A stretch of 64,000 nucleotides of DNA from an uncultured Oscillospiraceae bacterium (GTDB taxonomy: Bacteria > Bacillota > Clostridia > Oscillospirales > Oscillospiraceae): assembly GCA_934591815.1 (NCBI GenBank), contig CAKTPV010000002.1, forward strand, positions 62,001 through 126,000, in the 5' to 3' direction. Of this stretch, positions 1-8,233 are shown in pieces (position 1 is the first letter of the stretch; each line of letters starts with the position of its first letter). A model generated the notes under the pieces. That model saw nothing but the letters and a program-made list of their open reading frames with translations. It had not been told where the DNA came from and made no database searches. The translations under genes and the position numbers were made by a program.

Positions 1-578
1 CCACATTCCGCATCAAGGTACACGAGATCACCCGCCGTTCCATGCCCACGCTGGACGACGCGTTTGCCAAGGCGCAGGGCTTTGAGGATCTGTCCCAGCT
101 GCGCCGCGCCGTGATGGAGCAGGCGGTGGCGAAGAAGCAGACGGAGGCCGCCGAGCAGTTCGCCAACGACCTGATCGCGCAGGTGCTGGACGGCATGGAG
201 GTGCAGCTGCCCGACGCCATGGTGGAAAACCAGCTGGACGGTCTGATCCAGGAGCTGCGCGGCCACCTGCAAAGCCAGAACGTGGAGCTGGAGCAGTATC
301 TGGAGGCCAGCGGCGCCTCCATGGAGGAGCTGCGCGCCCACGCCCGGGAGCAGGCTGTCTCCGCCGCCCGCTTTGAGCTGGCTATGACGGAGATCGCCCG
401 TCTGGAGGGCATCGATGTGACCGACGCGGAGGTGGAGCAGAAGTACAGTGAGCTGTCCGCCCAGTACCAGCTCTCCGCCGATCTGCTGCGCCAGCAGCTG
501 CCGCCCATGCGTCTGCGCCACGACCTGAAGCTTGCCCGCGCGCAGGCCGTCATCGTGGACACCGCCCGCCGCAAATAA
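1..578 (+). CDS. tig: Trigger factor, C-terminal part (5' end outside window)
   Basis: Ribosome-associated chaperone and peptidyl-prolyl isomerase that binds nascent chains. The frame is open from the window edge (first whole codon at 3) and reads TFRIKVHEITRRSMPTLDD, matching the end of the PPIase domain followed by the helical substrate-binding C-terminal domain rich in Glu, Gln and Ala. About 190 residues are present of a usual 430 or so. It ends at TAA 576-578 and is followed by a strong hairpin terminator. The internal ATG at 42 is not the true start because the upstream residues continue the family sequence. In many Firmicutes tig precedes clpP/clpX, but here the neighbour downstream is convergent. 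Confidence 0.9.
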   Translation, partial: TFRIKVHEITRRSMPTLDDAFAKAQGFEDLSQLRRAVMEQAVAKKQTEAAEQFANDLIAQVLDGMEVQLPDAMVENQLDGLIQELRGHLQSQNVELEQYLEASGASMEELRAHAREQAVSAARFELAMTEIARLEGIDVTDAEVEQKYSELSAQYQLSADLLRQQLPPMRLRHDLKLARAQAVIVDTARRK

Positions 579-592
579 GCTGACCTATACAG

Positions 593-635
593 AAAAAGGG
601 GGCCACAGGCTGTACAGCCCGTGGCTCCCTTTTTC
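593..635. terminator. Bidirectional intrinsic terminator between tig and the binding lipoprotein
   Basis: An A-run, then GGGGGCCAC, a 14-nt loop, GTGGCTCCC and a T-run. It has the A-run/stem/T-run form that works for both convergent genes. Confidence 0.85.
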
Positions 636-644
636 ATATGTCGT

Positions 645-2240
645 TTACGACGCCCGGTTCACCGCGCCGAAGTACCAGCCGCCCAGTCCGTCGGACACGG
701 TGCCCAGCACCTTGTCCCGGATCACATAGGGTCTTGTCCGGCTGTACAGCGGAATGATGTTGCTGTTTTCCAGCAGCAGCTGCTCCGCGTCCTTCAGATA
801 GGCGTCCCGCACCTCCGGCGAGGTGCTGCCCGCCGCGATCTGCATCAGAATGTCGTAGGCGTTGAGGTACTGCATCCCGTAGTTCCGCATATCGCTGCTG
901 CGCCACGGGTCCAGATACGCCGACGCATCGTTGTAGGAGGCGGTCATCTCCATCAGCGCCAGCACAAATTCGCCGCTGCTCAGCCGCGCCTTCATCTCAC
1001 TGCGCTCCACGCCCTTTAGCTGTACCTTGATACCCAGCTTGCTCTCCCACGCCTTCTGGAGCTGCTGGGCCACCTGCGCCAGCGCCGAATCGTTGTCGTA
1101 CAGCAGCGACACCGTATCCAGCGCGCTCAGCGTCGTGGCGTTGGTAAAGCCCGCCTGCCGCAGCAGCGCCAGCGCTCCCTGACACCGCTCCTCATACGTC
1201 GCCGGGTCGTTATCGATCAGCGGGCCGTTGACCGTGCGGAAGTCCTCCCCCGCATCGGTGCGGATACCGTAAGGCACCAAGCCCTCCGCCCCATGGCAGT
1301 CCTGTCCCATGGTCTGCGCCGCCGCCTCCCGGTCGATGACCAGACTCAGCGCCCGCCGCAGCTCCGGATGTCCCATACTGGTGGCCATCTGGTTCACCAG
1401 CAGGATGCCCACGGTGGGGTCGCCCTCCCGCGGGGCGTCCTCCCCGCCGGCGCCGATGACGATATCCGCCTTACCGGCGTTGGCCTCCGCCTCCTCGCGG
1501 CTTTGCAGCATCAGGTCGATGCGATCCTGTCCCAGACGCTTCGCATCGTAGTAGGCCGGCCGTATCCGCAGCGTCAGGCGCGCCGCATCGCTCCATGCGC
1601 CGGTGCGCTCATAGGGGCCGTTGCCCGCAAACCACAGGCTGTTGCTGGCCCAATCATCGTGGGCTGTGACCGCCTTCTCCTGCACCGGCATGGTGGCTGT
1701 CGCCGTGCAGACGCTGTCGATAAAGTAGGAGCAGCAGCCGTTGAGCGTCACCACCAGCGTGTGGTCGTCCGGCGCCGTCACTGCCAGCGCCGACGTGTCG
1801 CCCAGTATCGCCTTCTCGTACCCCGCCACCATGGACAGGGCGTCCGCGTTGGGGCTGTCCGTCTCCGGATCCACCAGCCGCCGCCACGCATACACGAAGT
1901 CGTGGGCGGTCACGGCGCTGCCGTCCGTCCACTTGGCGTCCGTCCGAAGCTGGAACGTATAGGTCACAGAGCCGTCCGCCGCCGTCTCCTGCGTGTAGCT
2001 GCGCGCCACGGCGTGTACCGCCGTGCCGTCCGGCCCGAGCTTCATCAGATTTTCAAATACATGCCGCACCACCGTGCGTTCCGCCGCCGTGGCCGCCATG
2101 GCCGGGTCGATGGTACGCACCGCGCCGGTCATGACCACAGACAGTCGTCTTTCATCGTTGGGATCCTCGCCGCAGGCCGCCAGCAGCAGTGTCATGCACA
2201 GAGCCAGCAGCAGCGCCGCCATTCGCTTCCATATCTTCAT
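645..2240 (-). CDS. ABC transporter substrate-binding lipoprotein, oligopeptide (OppA/SBP_bac_5) type
   Basis: Extracytoplasmic solute receptor, probably for peptides. The start at 2240 is chosen because GGAGG lies just upstream and the protein then opens with a classic lipoprotein signal, a hydrophobic stretch ending LLLAAC with the lipid-anchored Cys at residue 23. The mature part shows the SBP_bac_5 pattern (VVMTGAVRTIDPAMA near the N-terminus, AHDFVYAWRRLVDPET around residue 115, and a dipeptide-binding core), and the 531-aa length is typical. No permease or ATPase genes adjoin it, so it is an orphan receptor that must use a transporter encoded elsewhere. It has its own promoter. The exact ligand cannot be told from sequence. 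Confidence 0.88.
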   Translation of the reverse strand: MKIWKRMAALLLALCMTLLLAACGEDPNDERRLSVVMTGAVRTIDPAMAATAAERTVVRHVFENLMKLGPDGTAVHAVARSYTQETAADGSVTYTFQLRTDAKWTDGSAVTAHDFVYAWRRLVDPETDSPNADALSMVAGYEKAILGDTSALAVTAPDDHTLVVTLNGCCSYFIDSVCTATATMPVQEKAVTAHDDWASNSLWFAGNGPYERTGAWSDAARLTLRIRPAYYDAKRLGQDRIDLMLQSREEAEANAGKADIVIGAGGEDAPREGDPTVGILLVNQMATSMGHPELRRALSLVIDREAAAQTMGQDCHGAEGLVPYGIRTDAGEDFRTVNGPLIDNDPATYEERCQGALALLRQAGFTNATTLSALDTVSLLYDNDSALAQVAQQLQKAWESKLGIKVQLKGVERSEMKARLSSGEFVLALMEMTASYNDASAYLDPWRSSDMRNYGMQYLNAYDILMQIAAGSTSPEVRDAYLKDAEQLLLENSNIIPLYSRTRPYVIRDKVLGTVSDGLGGWYFGAVNRAS

Positions 2241-2273
2241 AAGGCCACTCCTCCGTGGGGTAGATTTTGTGCC

Positions 2274-2302
2274 ATTATATATGTTTTCGCACAAAAAGTA
2301 AA
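2274..2302 (-). promoter_or_regulatory. Sigma-A promoter for the binding lipoprotein
   Basis: Reading leftward: TTTACT (2302-2297), 17-nt spacer, TATAAT (2279-2274). The -35 lies inside the asd terminator stem. Confidence 0.7.
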
Positions 2303-2325
2303 GCCGCCCGCAGACGGCTTTACAC
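2295..2325 (-). terminator. Intrinsic terminator of the lysC-asd operon
   Basis: Stem GTAAAGCCG / CGGCTTTAC with an 8-nt loop directly after the asd stop, followed on the minus strand by a T-rich stretch. Confidence 0.75.
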
Positions 2326-2330
2326 TTTCT

Positions 2331-3332
<1,002 letters not shown>

Positions 3333-3345
3333 GGCTATGCCCTCC

Positions 3346-4668
3346 TTATTTCACAAAGCTGTCGTACAGGACGCGGATGGCTCTCTCAAAGTCCGGCCCG
3401 TCCACGCCCACGATGATATTCAGTTCCTCCGGGCCTTGGGTGATCATGCGGATGTTGATGCCGTTCTCACCCAGCTTGCCGAAGATCTTGCCGGAGGAGC
3501 CGGGCTGGAACGCCATCTTCCGGCCTACCGCCGCCACGATGGCCATGCCGTCGATGATATGCAGGCTGTCGGGCCGTATCTCCTTTTCCACGTCGCCCAC
3601 GGCCTGATAGAGATAGGGCGCGGCCTTGCCCGTCTCCACCACCAGCGACACGCTGTCGATACCGGAGGGCAGATACTCCACGTTGATGTTGTACCGCTCC
3701 AGCACCTCCAGCACGCGGCGGACTGTCCCCGGCTCGGAGGACATCCCGTTTTTCGTCAGGGTGATGACGGTGAACCCCTTCTTCCCGGCGATGCCGGTGA
3801 TCATGCTGCCGGAGGCACGCTCTGTCTCCGACTCGTCAAAGCTCTCCCGGATCATGGTGCCGGGGTGCTCCGGCTGGTTGGTGTTGCGGATATTCAGCGG
3901 GATGTTCTTCTCCCGCACCGGTGACACCGTGCCCTCGTGGAGCACCTGCGCCCCGATGTAGCTCAGCTCCCGCAGCTCCGCGTAGGTGATACGCTCGATG
4001 GGCTTGGGGTCCTTCACGATCTTGGGGTCGGCCATGAGGAAGCCGGACACGTCCGTCCAGTTCTCGTACACGTCGGCGTCCAGCGCTGCCGCCGCCAGCG
4101 CACCGGTGATGTCGCTGCCGCCCCGGGTAAACGTATGGATGCTGCCGTCGGGCATGGCCCCGTAGAAACCGGGGATCACCACCCGGCGTCCCGATGCGGC
4201 GCGGCGCAGGTTCTCGTAGCTGGTCTCCTGATCCACCGTACCGTCCAGCCTGAACTTCAGCCACAGGGAGCTGTCCAGAAAGTCGTAGCCCAGATAGTCC
4301 GCCATCAGCTCCGCCGCGAAATACTCGCCCCGGGACACCAGCTCATCGGCGCTGATGCCCTCGTCCATCTTTTGCCGCAGGGCGTCGAACTCCGCCTCGA
4401 TGGGCGTTGTCAGTCCCAGCGCGTCCCGGATGCCCACATAGCGGGAGCGGATCATGTCATAGATCTCGTCACAGCTGACACCATACTGCAAATGCGCGTG
4501 GCACAGATACAGCAGATCGGTGATCTTGTGGTCGTCTTTATTCCGCTTACCGGCGGCGCTGACCACCACCACGCGGCGGCTGTCGTCCGCCCGCACGATG
4601 TCCCGTACCTTGGCGAACTGTTTTTCGTCCGCCATGGACGAGCCGCCGAATTTCAATACTTTCAACAT
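3346..4668 (-). CDS. lysC: Aspartate kinase with C-terminal ACT domains
   Basis: Phosphorylates aspartate, the committed step into the aspartate family. The N-terminal KFGGSSMAD motif (residues 6-14), the substrate segment FTRGGSDITGA and the 440-aa length identify the class I enzyme. Two ACT repeats occupy about residues 295-440 (GFTVITLTKNGM and AIVAAVGRKMA), so feedback inhibition by an end-product amino acid is expected. Which amino acid cannot be decided here. First gene of a two-gene operon with asd, and divergent from thrC. Confidence 0.95.
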   Translation of the reverse strand: MLKVLKFGGSSMADEKQFAKVRDIVRADDSRRVVVVSAAGKRNKDDHKITDLLYLCHAHLQYGVSCDEIYDMIRSRYVGIRDALGLTTPIEAEFDALRQKMDEGISADELVSRGEYFAAELMADYLGYDFLDSSLWLKFRLDGTVDQETSYENLRRAASGRRVVIPGFYGAMPDGSIHTFTRGGSDITGALAAAALDADVYENWTDVSGFLMADPKIVKDPKPIERITYAELRELSYIGAQVLHEGTVSPVREKNIPLNIRNTNQPEHPGTMIRESFDESETERASGSMITGIAGKKGFTVITLTKNGMSSEPGTVRRVLEVLERYNINVEYLPSGIDSVSLVVETGKAAPYLYQAVGDVEKEIRPDSLHIIDGMAIVAAVGRKMAFQPGSSGKIFGKLGENGINIRMITQGPEELNIIVGVDGPDFERAIRVLYDSFVK

Positions 4669-4754
4669 ATTTCTGCCTCGTTATCCTCGTTTTTTGCAGC
4701 AGCACTTTTATCGCGGCGACAAAAAAATCTCATTTGTCCGCCATATAAAAACAC

Positions 4755-4783
4755 TTGCTTTTTCGTTGGCGACAGTGTATCAT
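4755..4783 (+). promoter_or_regulatory. Sigma-A promoter for thrC-thrH
   Basis: TTGCTT (4755-4760), 17-nt spacer, TATCAT (4778-4783), followed by a short leader and AGGAGG at 4813-4818. Confidence 0.65.
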
Positions 4784-4802
4784 AGCGTCATTAGAAATGC
4801 AA
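4774..4802 (-). promoter_or_regulatory. Sigma-A promoter for lysC-asd
   Basis: Leftward TTGCAT (4802-4797), 17-nt spacer, TACACT (4779-4774). Its -10 overlaps the -10 of the rightward thrC promoter by two bases. Confidence 0.65.
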
Positions 4803-4827
4803 GAGTAATTTTAGGAGGACTTTTCCT

Positions 4828-6297
4828 ATGCTGTACCATAGCACACGCGACCTCCGCCTCACTGCCCCCTCTGCCCGGGCGGTGCTGGAGGGCATCGCCC
4901 CCGACGGCGGCCTGTACATCTGCGATCCGGCCAAGCTGGACTTCGACTGGCAGGGCGCGCTGCGGCTGGATACGCTGTCCATGGCCGCGAAAATTCTCTC
5001 GGCGCTGCTGCCGGACTTCCCCAATATGGAGGACATCGTCCGCCGCAGCTACGACGGCAAGTTCCCCACCGCCGACCTGACACCGCTGGTGCCGGTGGGA
5101 GATCAATATGTGCTGGAGCTGTACCACGGCCCCACCTCCGCCTTCAAGGATGTGGCCCTGTCGGTGCTGCCCCGCCTCATCGGCGCGGCGGCCAAGGCCG
5201 AGGGCATGGCGGGCGACGTGGTCATCCTCACCGCCACCTCCGGCGACACCGGCAAGGCCGCGCTGGAGGGCTTCCACGACGTGAAGGGTACCCGCATCAT
5301 CGTGTTCTACCCCTACGGCGGCGTGTCCGCCGTCCAGCAGGCGCAGATGGCCACCCAGACCGGCGGCAATGTAAAGGTCTGCGCCGTCCGGGGCAACTTC
5401 GACGACGCCCAGACCGGTGTCAAGCAGGTGTTCGCCGCCTGTAAAGGCCGCGACCTCCACGGTGCTATGCTGTCCTCCGCCAACTCCATCAACATCGGAC
5501 GCCTTGCGCCGCAGGTGGTGTACTACTTCCGGGCCTACGGCGATCTGGTGAAGGCGGGGCGCATCGCGCTGGGCGACAAGGTGAACTTCGTGGTACCCAC
5601 CGGCAACTTCGGCGACATTCTGGCGGGCTACTTTGCCAAGGAGCTGGGCTTGCCCGTGGGCCGTCTGGTCTGCGCCAGCAACGCCAACGACGTGCTGACG
5701 GAGTTCATCGCCACCGGCCGCTACGACCGCCGCCGCCCGTTCTACAAGACCACCTCCCCCTCCATGGATATTCTGGTATCCAGCAATCTGGAGCGGCTGC
5801 TGTTCCTGCTGTCCCGCGACCCGGAGTATGTGGCCGGACTGATGGGGCAGCTCAATACGGACGGTGCGTACCAGCTGTCCGGCGACCTGCTGGCCAAGCT
5901 GCAGCAGGACTTCTCCTGCGGCTGCTGCGACGATCAGGGCGCCGCCGACGTCATCGGACGCCTGTGGCGGGAGCGGCACTATCTCTGCGACCCCCACACC
6001 GCCGTGGCGTGGTCGGTGGCGGAGCAGCTAAAGGACACGCTGCGCGATACCGGTGCGCCCACGGTGGTGCTGTCCACCGCCTCGCCCTACAAGTTCCCCG
6101 CCGCGGTGCTGGCCGCGCTGGGGGAGGATGACGGCGAAACCGATGAGTTCGCCATGATGAGCCGCCTGTCCCGGCTGTCCGGCGTTCCCATCCCCGGCAA
6201 CCTGTCCGGACTGGAGGGCCGCCCCGTGCTGCACAAGGATGTGATCGACAAGGACGCCATGCTGGACTATGTGCTGGCGGAAGTGCTGAAAAAGTGA
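4828..6297 (+). CDS. thrC: Threonine synthase
   Basis: PLP enzyme converting O-phosphohomoserine to threonine. The PLP lysine is Lys107 in GPTSAFKDVALS. The glycine-rich phosphate loop TATSGDTGKAA and the segment VPTGNFGDILAGYFAK follow. At 489 aa it is the long bacterial form with an N-terminal extension. AGGAGG sits 9 nt before ATG 4828. It is followed 16 nt later by thrH, which could supply its substrate. Confidence 0.95.
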   Translation: MLYHSTRDLRLTAPSARAVLEGIAPDGGLYICDPAKLDFDWQGALRLDTLSMAAKILSALLPDFPNMEDIVRRSYDGKFPTADLTPLVPVGDQYVLELYHGPTSAFKDVALSVLPRLIGAAAKAEGMAGDVVILTATSGDTGKAALEGFHDVKGTRIIVFYPYGGVSAVQQAQMATQTGGNVKVCAVRGNFDDAQTGVKQVFAACKGRDLHGAMLSSANSINIGRLAPQVVYYFRAYGDLVKAGRIALGDKVNFVVPTGNFGDILAGYFAKELGLPVGRLVCASNANDVLTEFIATGRYDRRRPFYKTTSPSMDILVSSNLERLLFLLSRDPEYVAGLMGQLNTDGAYQLSGDLLAKLQQDFSCGCCDDQGAADVIGRLWRERHYLCDPHTAVAWSVAEQLKDTLRDTGAPTVVLSTASPYKFPAAVLAALGEDDGETDEFAMMSRLSRLSGVPIPGNLSGLEGRPVLHKDVIDKDAMLDYVLAEVLKK

Positions 6298-6313
6298 GAA
6301 AGGAGCCGCTTTG

Positions 6314-6913
6314 ATGAATATTGTTTGTTTGGATATGGAGGGCGTTCTCGTCCCCGAGATCTGGATCGCCTTTGCCGAGGAGAGCGGCATTCCCGAGCTG
6401 CGCCGCACCACCCGGGACGAGCCGGACTACGACAAGCTCATGCGCTGGCGCATCGAGGTGCTGCGGGAAAAGGGCATGAAATTGCGGCAGATCCAGGACG
6501 TCATCGCCAAGATCGACCCCCTCCCCGGCGCAAAGGCGTTTCTGGACGAGCTGCGCCGCGTAACGCAGGTGGTGATCCTCAGCGACACCTTTGACCAGTT
6601 CGCCATGCCCCTGATGGAAAAGCTGGGCTACCCCACCCTGCTGTGCAACACGCTGGAGGTGGACGGAGACGGGTATATCGCCCGCCACCGGATGCGCTGC
6701 GCCCACTCCAAGCTCACCACCGTCAAGGCGCTGCAATCCATCGGGTATGACACCATCGCCAGCGGCGACAGCTACAACGATCTTGATATGATCCGCCACA
6801 GCAAGGCAGGCTTCCTGTTCCGCACCACGGACAAGATCAAGGCGGACTATCCCCAGCTCCCCGCCTTCGACAGCTATGACGACCTGCTGGGCGCTATCAA
6901 GGCCGCCCTGTAA
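6314..6913 (+). CDS. thrH: ThrH: phosphoserine phosphatase / homoserine phosphotransferase
   Basis: HAD-superfamily enzyme. The N-terminus NIVCLDMEGVLVPEIWIAFA is the ThrH signature, with DMEGVL in place of the usual DxDGT. Motif II (VVILSDT) and the late GDSYNDLDM motif are intact, and 199 aa is full length. ThrH of Pseudomonas dephosphorylates phosphoserine and can pass the phosphate to homoserine, replacing ThrB (established knowledge). Placed directly behind thrC, it probably makes phosphohomoserine here. The ATG at 6314 is preferred over TTG 6311 because AGGAG ends 8 nt upstream. Confidence 0.92.
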   Translation: MNIVCLDMEGVLVPEIWIAFAEESGIPELRRTTRDEPDYDKLMRWRIEVLREKGMKLRQIQDVIAKIDPLPGAKAFLDELRRVTQVVILSDTFDQFAMPLMEKLGYPTLLCNTLEVDGDGYIARHRMRCAHSKLTTVKALQSIGYDTIASGDSYNDLDMIRHSKAGFLFRTTDKIKADYPQLPAFDSYDDLLGAIKAAL

Positions 6914-6926
6914 CGCCTTCCTGCAA

Positions 6927-6970
6927 CAAAAAAACAAGTCCTCCGCGCAGAGCGCGGAGGACTTGTTTTT
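6927..6970. terminator. Bidirectional terminator between thrH and the RNA helicase
   Basis: A-run, CAAGTCCTCCGCG, 5-nt loop, CGCGGAGGACTTG, T-run. A 13-bp perfect stem serves both convergent genes. Confidence 0.9.
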
Positions 6971-6981
6971 CGTGTAATAGG

Positions 6982-8145
6982 TCACTTTTTCTCCGTGGGG
7001 GTCACATGGCCGCTTTCATCCACGGTGGCCGGCGTGATCTGGCTGCGGGTGTTGCGGGCGATGTCGTCCAGCCGCATACGGCTGGGAAAATCGCTGAGCA
7101 GCGTGTACGCCACACCGTGCTTTTTGGCGCGGCCCGTCCGGCCGATACGGTGGACGTAGTACTCGTTCTCCTCCGGCACCTCGTAGTTGAACACGGCGTC
7201 CACATCGTCCACATCGATGCCGCGGCTGGCCACATCTGTTGCCACGAACACCCGGAGCTTTCCGTCGCGGAACCGCTGCATGACCTCCTCCCGCTTGCGC
7301 TGGGGGATGTCGCCGTGGATGCACTGGGCGTCCACGCCCCGCATCTGCAAAAACTTGGTGAGCCGCTCGGTGCTGCCCTTGGTGTTGCAGAAGCAGATGA
7401 CCCGCTCGTAATTCTCGCAGTTCAGGATACGGGCGATGGCGTCCACCTTGCCGTCGGACGGCACCTCCAGCCGGTACTGGAGGATATCGGGCTTATTCTC
7501 CTTGGTGGCCTGCACCGTGATCTCCTCCGGGTCGCGCTGGTAGACCCAGGAGATGTCCATGACCTCCCGGGAGATGGTGGCAGAGAACATCCCCAGATTC
7601 TTGCGGTTGGGGATCTTGTCCAGAATGCGGGTGACATCGTGGATAAAGCCCATGTCCAGCATCCGGTCGGCCTCGTCCAGCACCACGGTGCTGACGTCCT
7701 TGAGCACCACGGTGCGGCGCTTCATGTGGTCGCTGAGCCGTCCCGGCGTGGCCACCACGATCTGGGGGCGGCGCTTCAGGGCGTCGATCTGCTTGCCGAT
7801 GGGCTGGCCGCCGTACAGACACACCAGCCGCACGCCCTCGTGGCACACGGCGATGTCCCGCATCTCGTCGGTGATCTGCATGGCAAGCTCCCGGGTGGGG
7901 GCGAGAATGACGGCCTGTACCGCCTCGCTCTCCGGGTCGATGCGCTCGATGATGGGGATGCCGAAGGCCATGGTCTTACCGGTGCCGGTAGGAGCCTTGG
8001 CGATGACATCCTTCCCCGCCAGCATGGGCGGGATACAGCCGGCCTGTACCGGCGTACTGATGGTATAATGCTTGTTGCGAACGGCGCGCATGGTGGCCTC
8101 CGACAGGCCAAAGCTCTCGAACGGTGCGCCCTGTGTCACTTCCAT
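6982..8145 (-). CDS. DEAD-box ATP-dependent RNA helicase
   Basis: Unwinds RNA duplexes, for example in ribosome assembly or mRNA turnover. All core motifs are present: a Q-motif region (FGLSEATMRAV and TPVQAGCIPP), motif I APTGTGKT (51-58), Ia PTRELA, II DEAD, III SAT, and VI HRIGRTGRA. The protein is 387 aa and stops shortly after the second RecA domain, so there is no long C-terminal RNA-binding tail of the DbpA or CshA type. A GAGGA site precedes ATG 8145. It is a single-gene unit. The exact subfamily (RhlE-like or CshB-like) cannot be fixed. Confidence 0.93.
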   Translation of the reverse strand: MEVTQGAPFESFGLSEATMRAVRNKHYTISTPVQAGCIPPMLAGKDVIAKAPTGTGKTMAFGIPIIERIDPESEAVQAVILAPTRELAMQITDEMRDIAVCHEGVRLVCLYGGQPIGKQIDALKRRPQIVVATPGRLSDHMKRRTVVLKDVSTVVLDEADRMLDMGFIHDVTRILDKIPNRKNLGMFSATISREVMDISWVYQRDPEEITVQATKENKPDILQYRLEVPSDGKVDAIARILNCENYERVICFCNTKGSTERLTKFLQMRGVDAQCIHGDIPQRKREEVMQRFRDGKLRVFVATDVASRGIDVDDVDAVFNYEVPEENEYYVHRIGRTGRAKKHGVAYTLLSDFPSRMRLDDIARNTRSQITPATVDESGHVTPTEKK

Positions 8146-8198
8146 ATCCGTGTCCTCGTTTTCATATGATTCCGATGATAGTATATCATATATGTCAA

Positions 8199-8226
8199 GA
8201 GAGGGACTGCCCGGGCAGTCCCTCTC
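8199..8226 (-). terminator. 28-bp perfect palindrome after glgP, possible terminator
   Basis: GAGAGGGACTGCCC followed by its exact reverse complement, starting 7 bp beyond the glgP stop. There is no clear U-run after the stem on the minus strand, so it may instead stabilise the 3' end or terminate weakly. Confidence 0.45.
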
Positions 8227-8233
8227 CTTCCGC

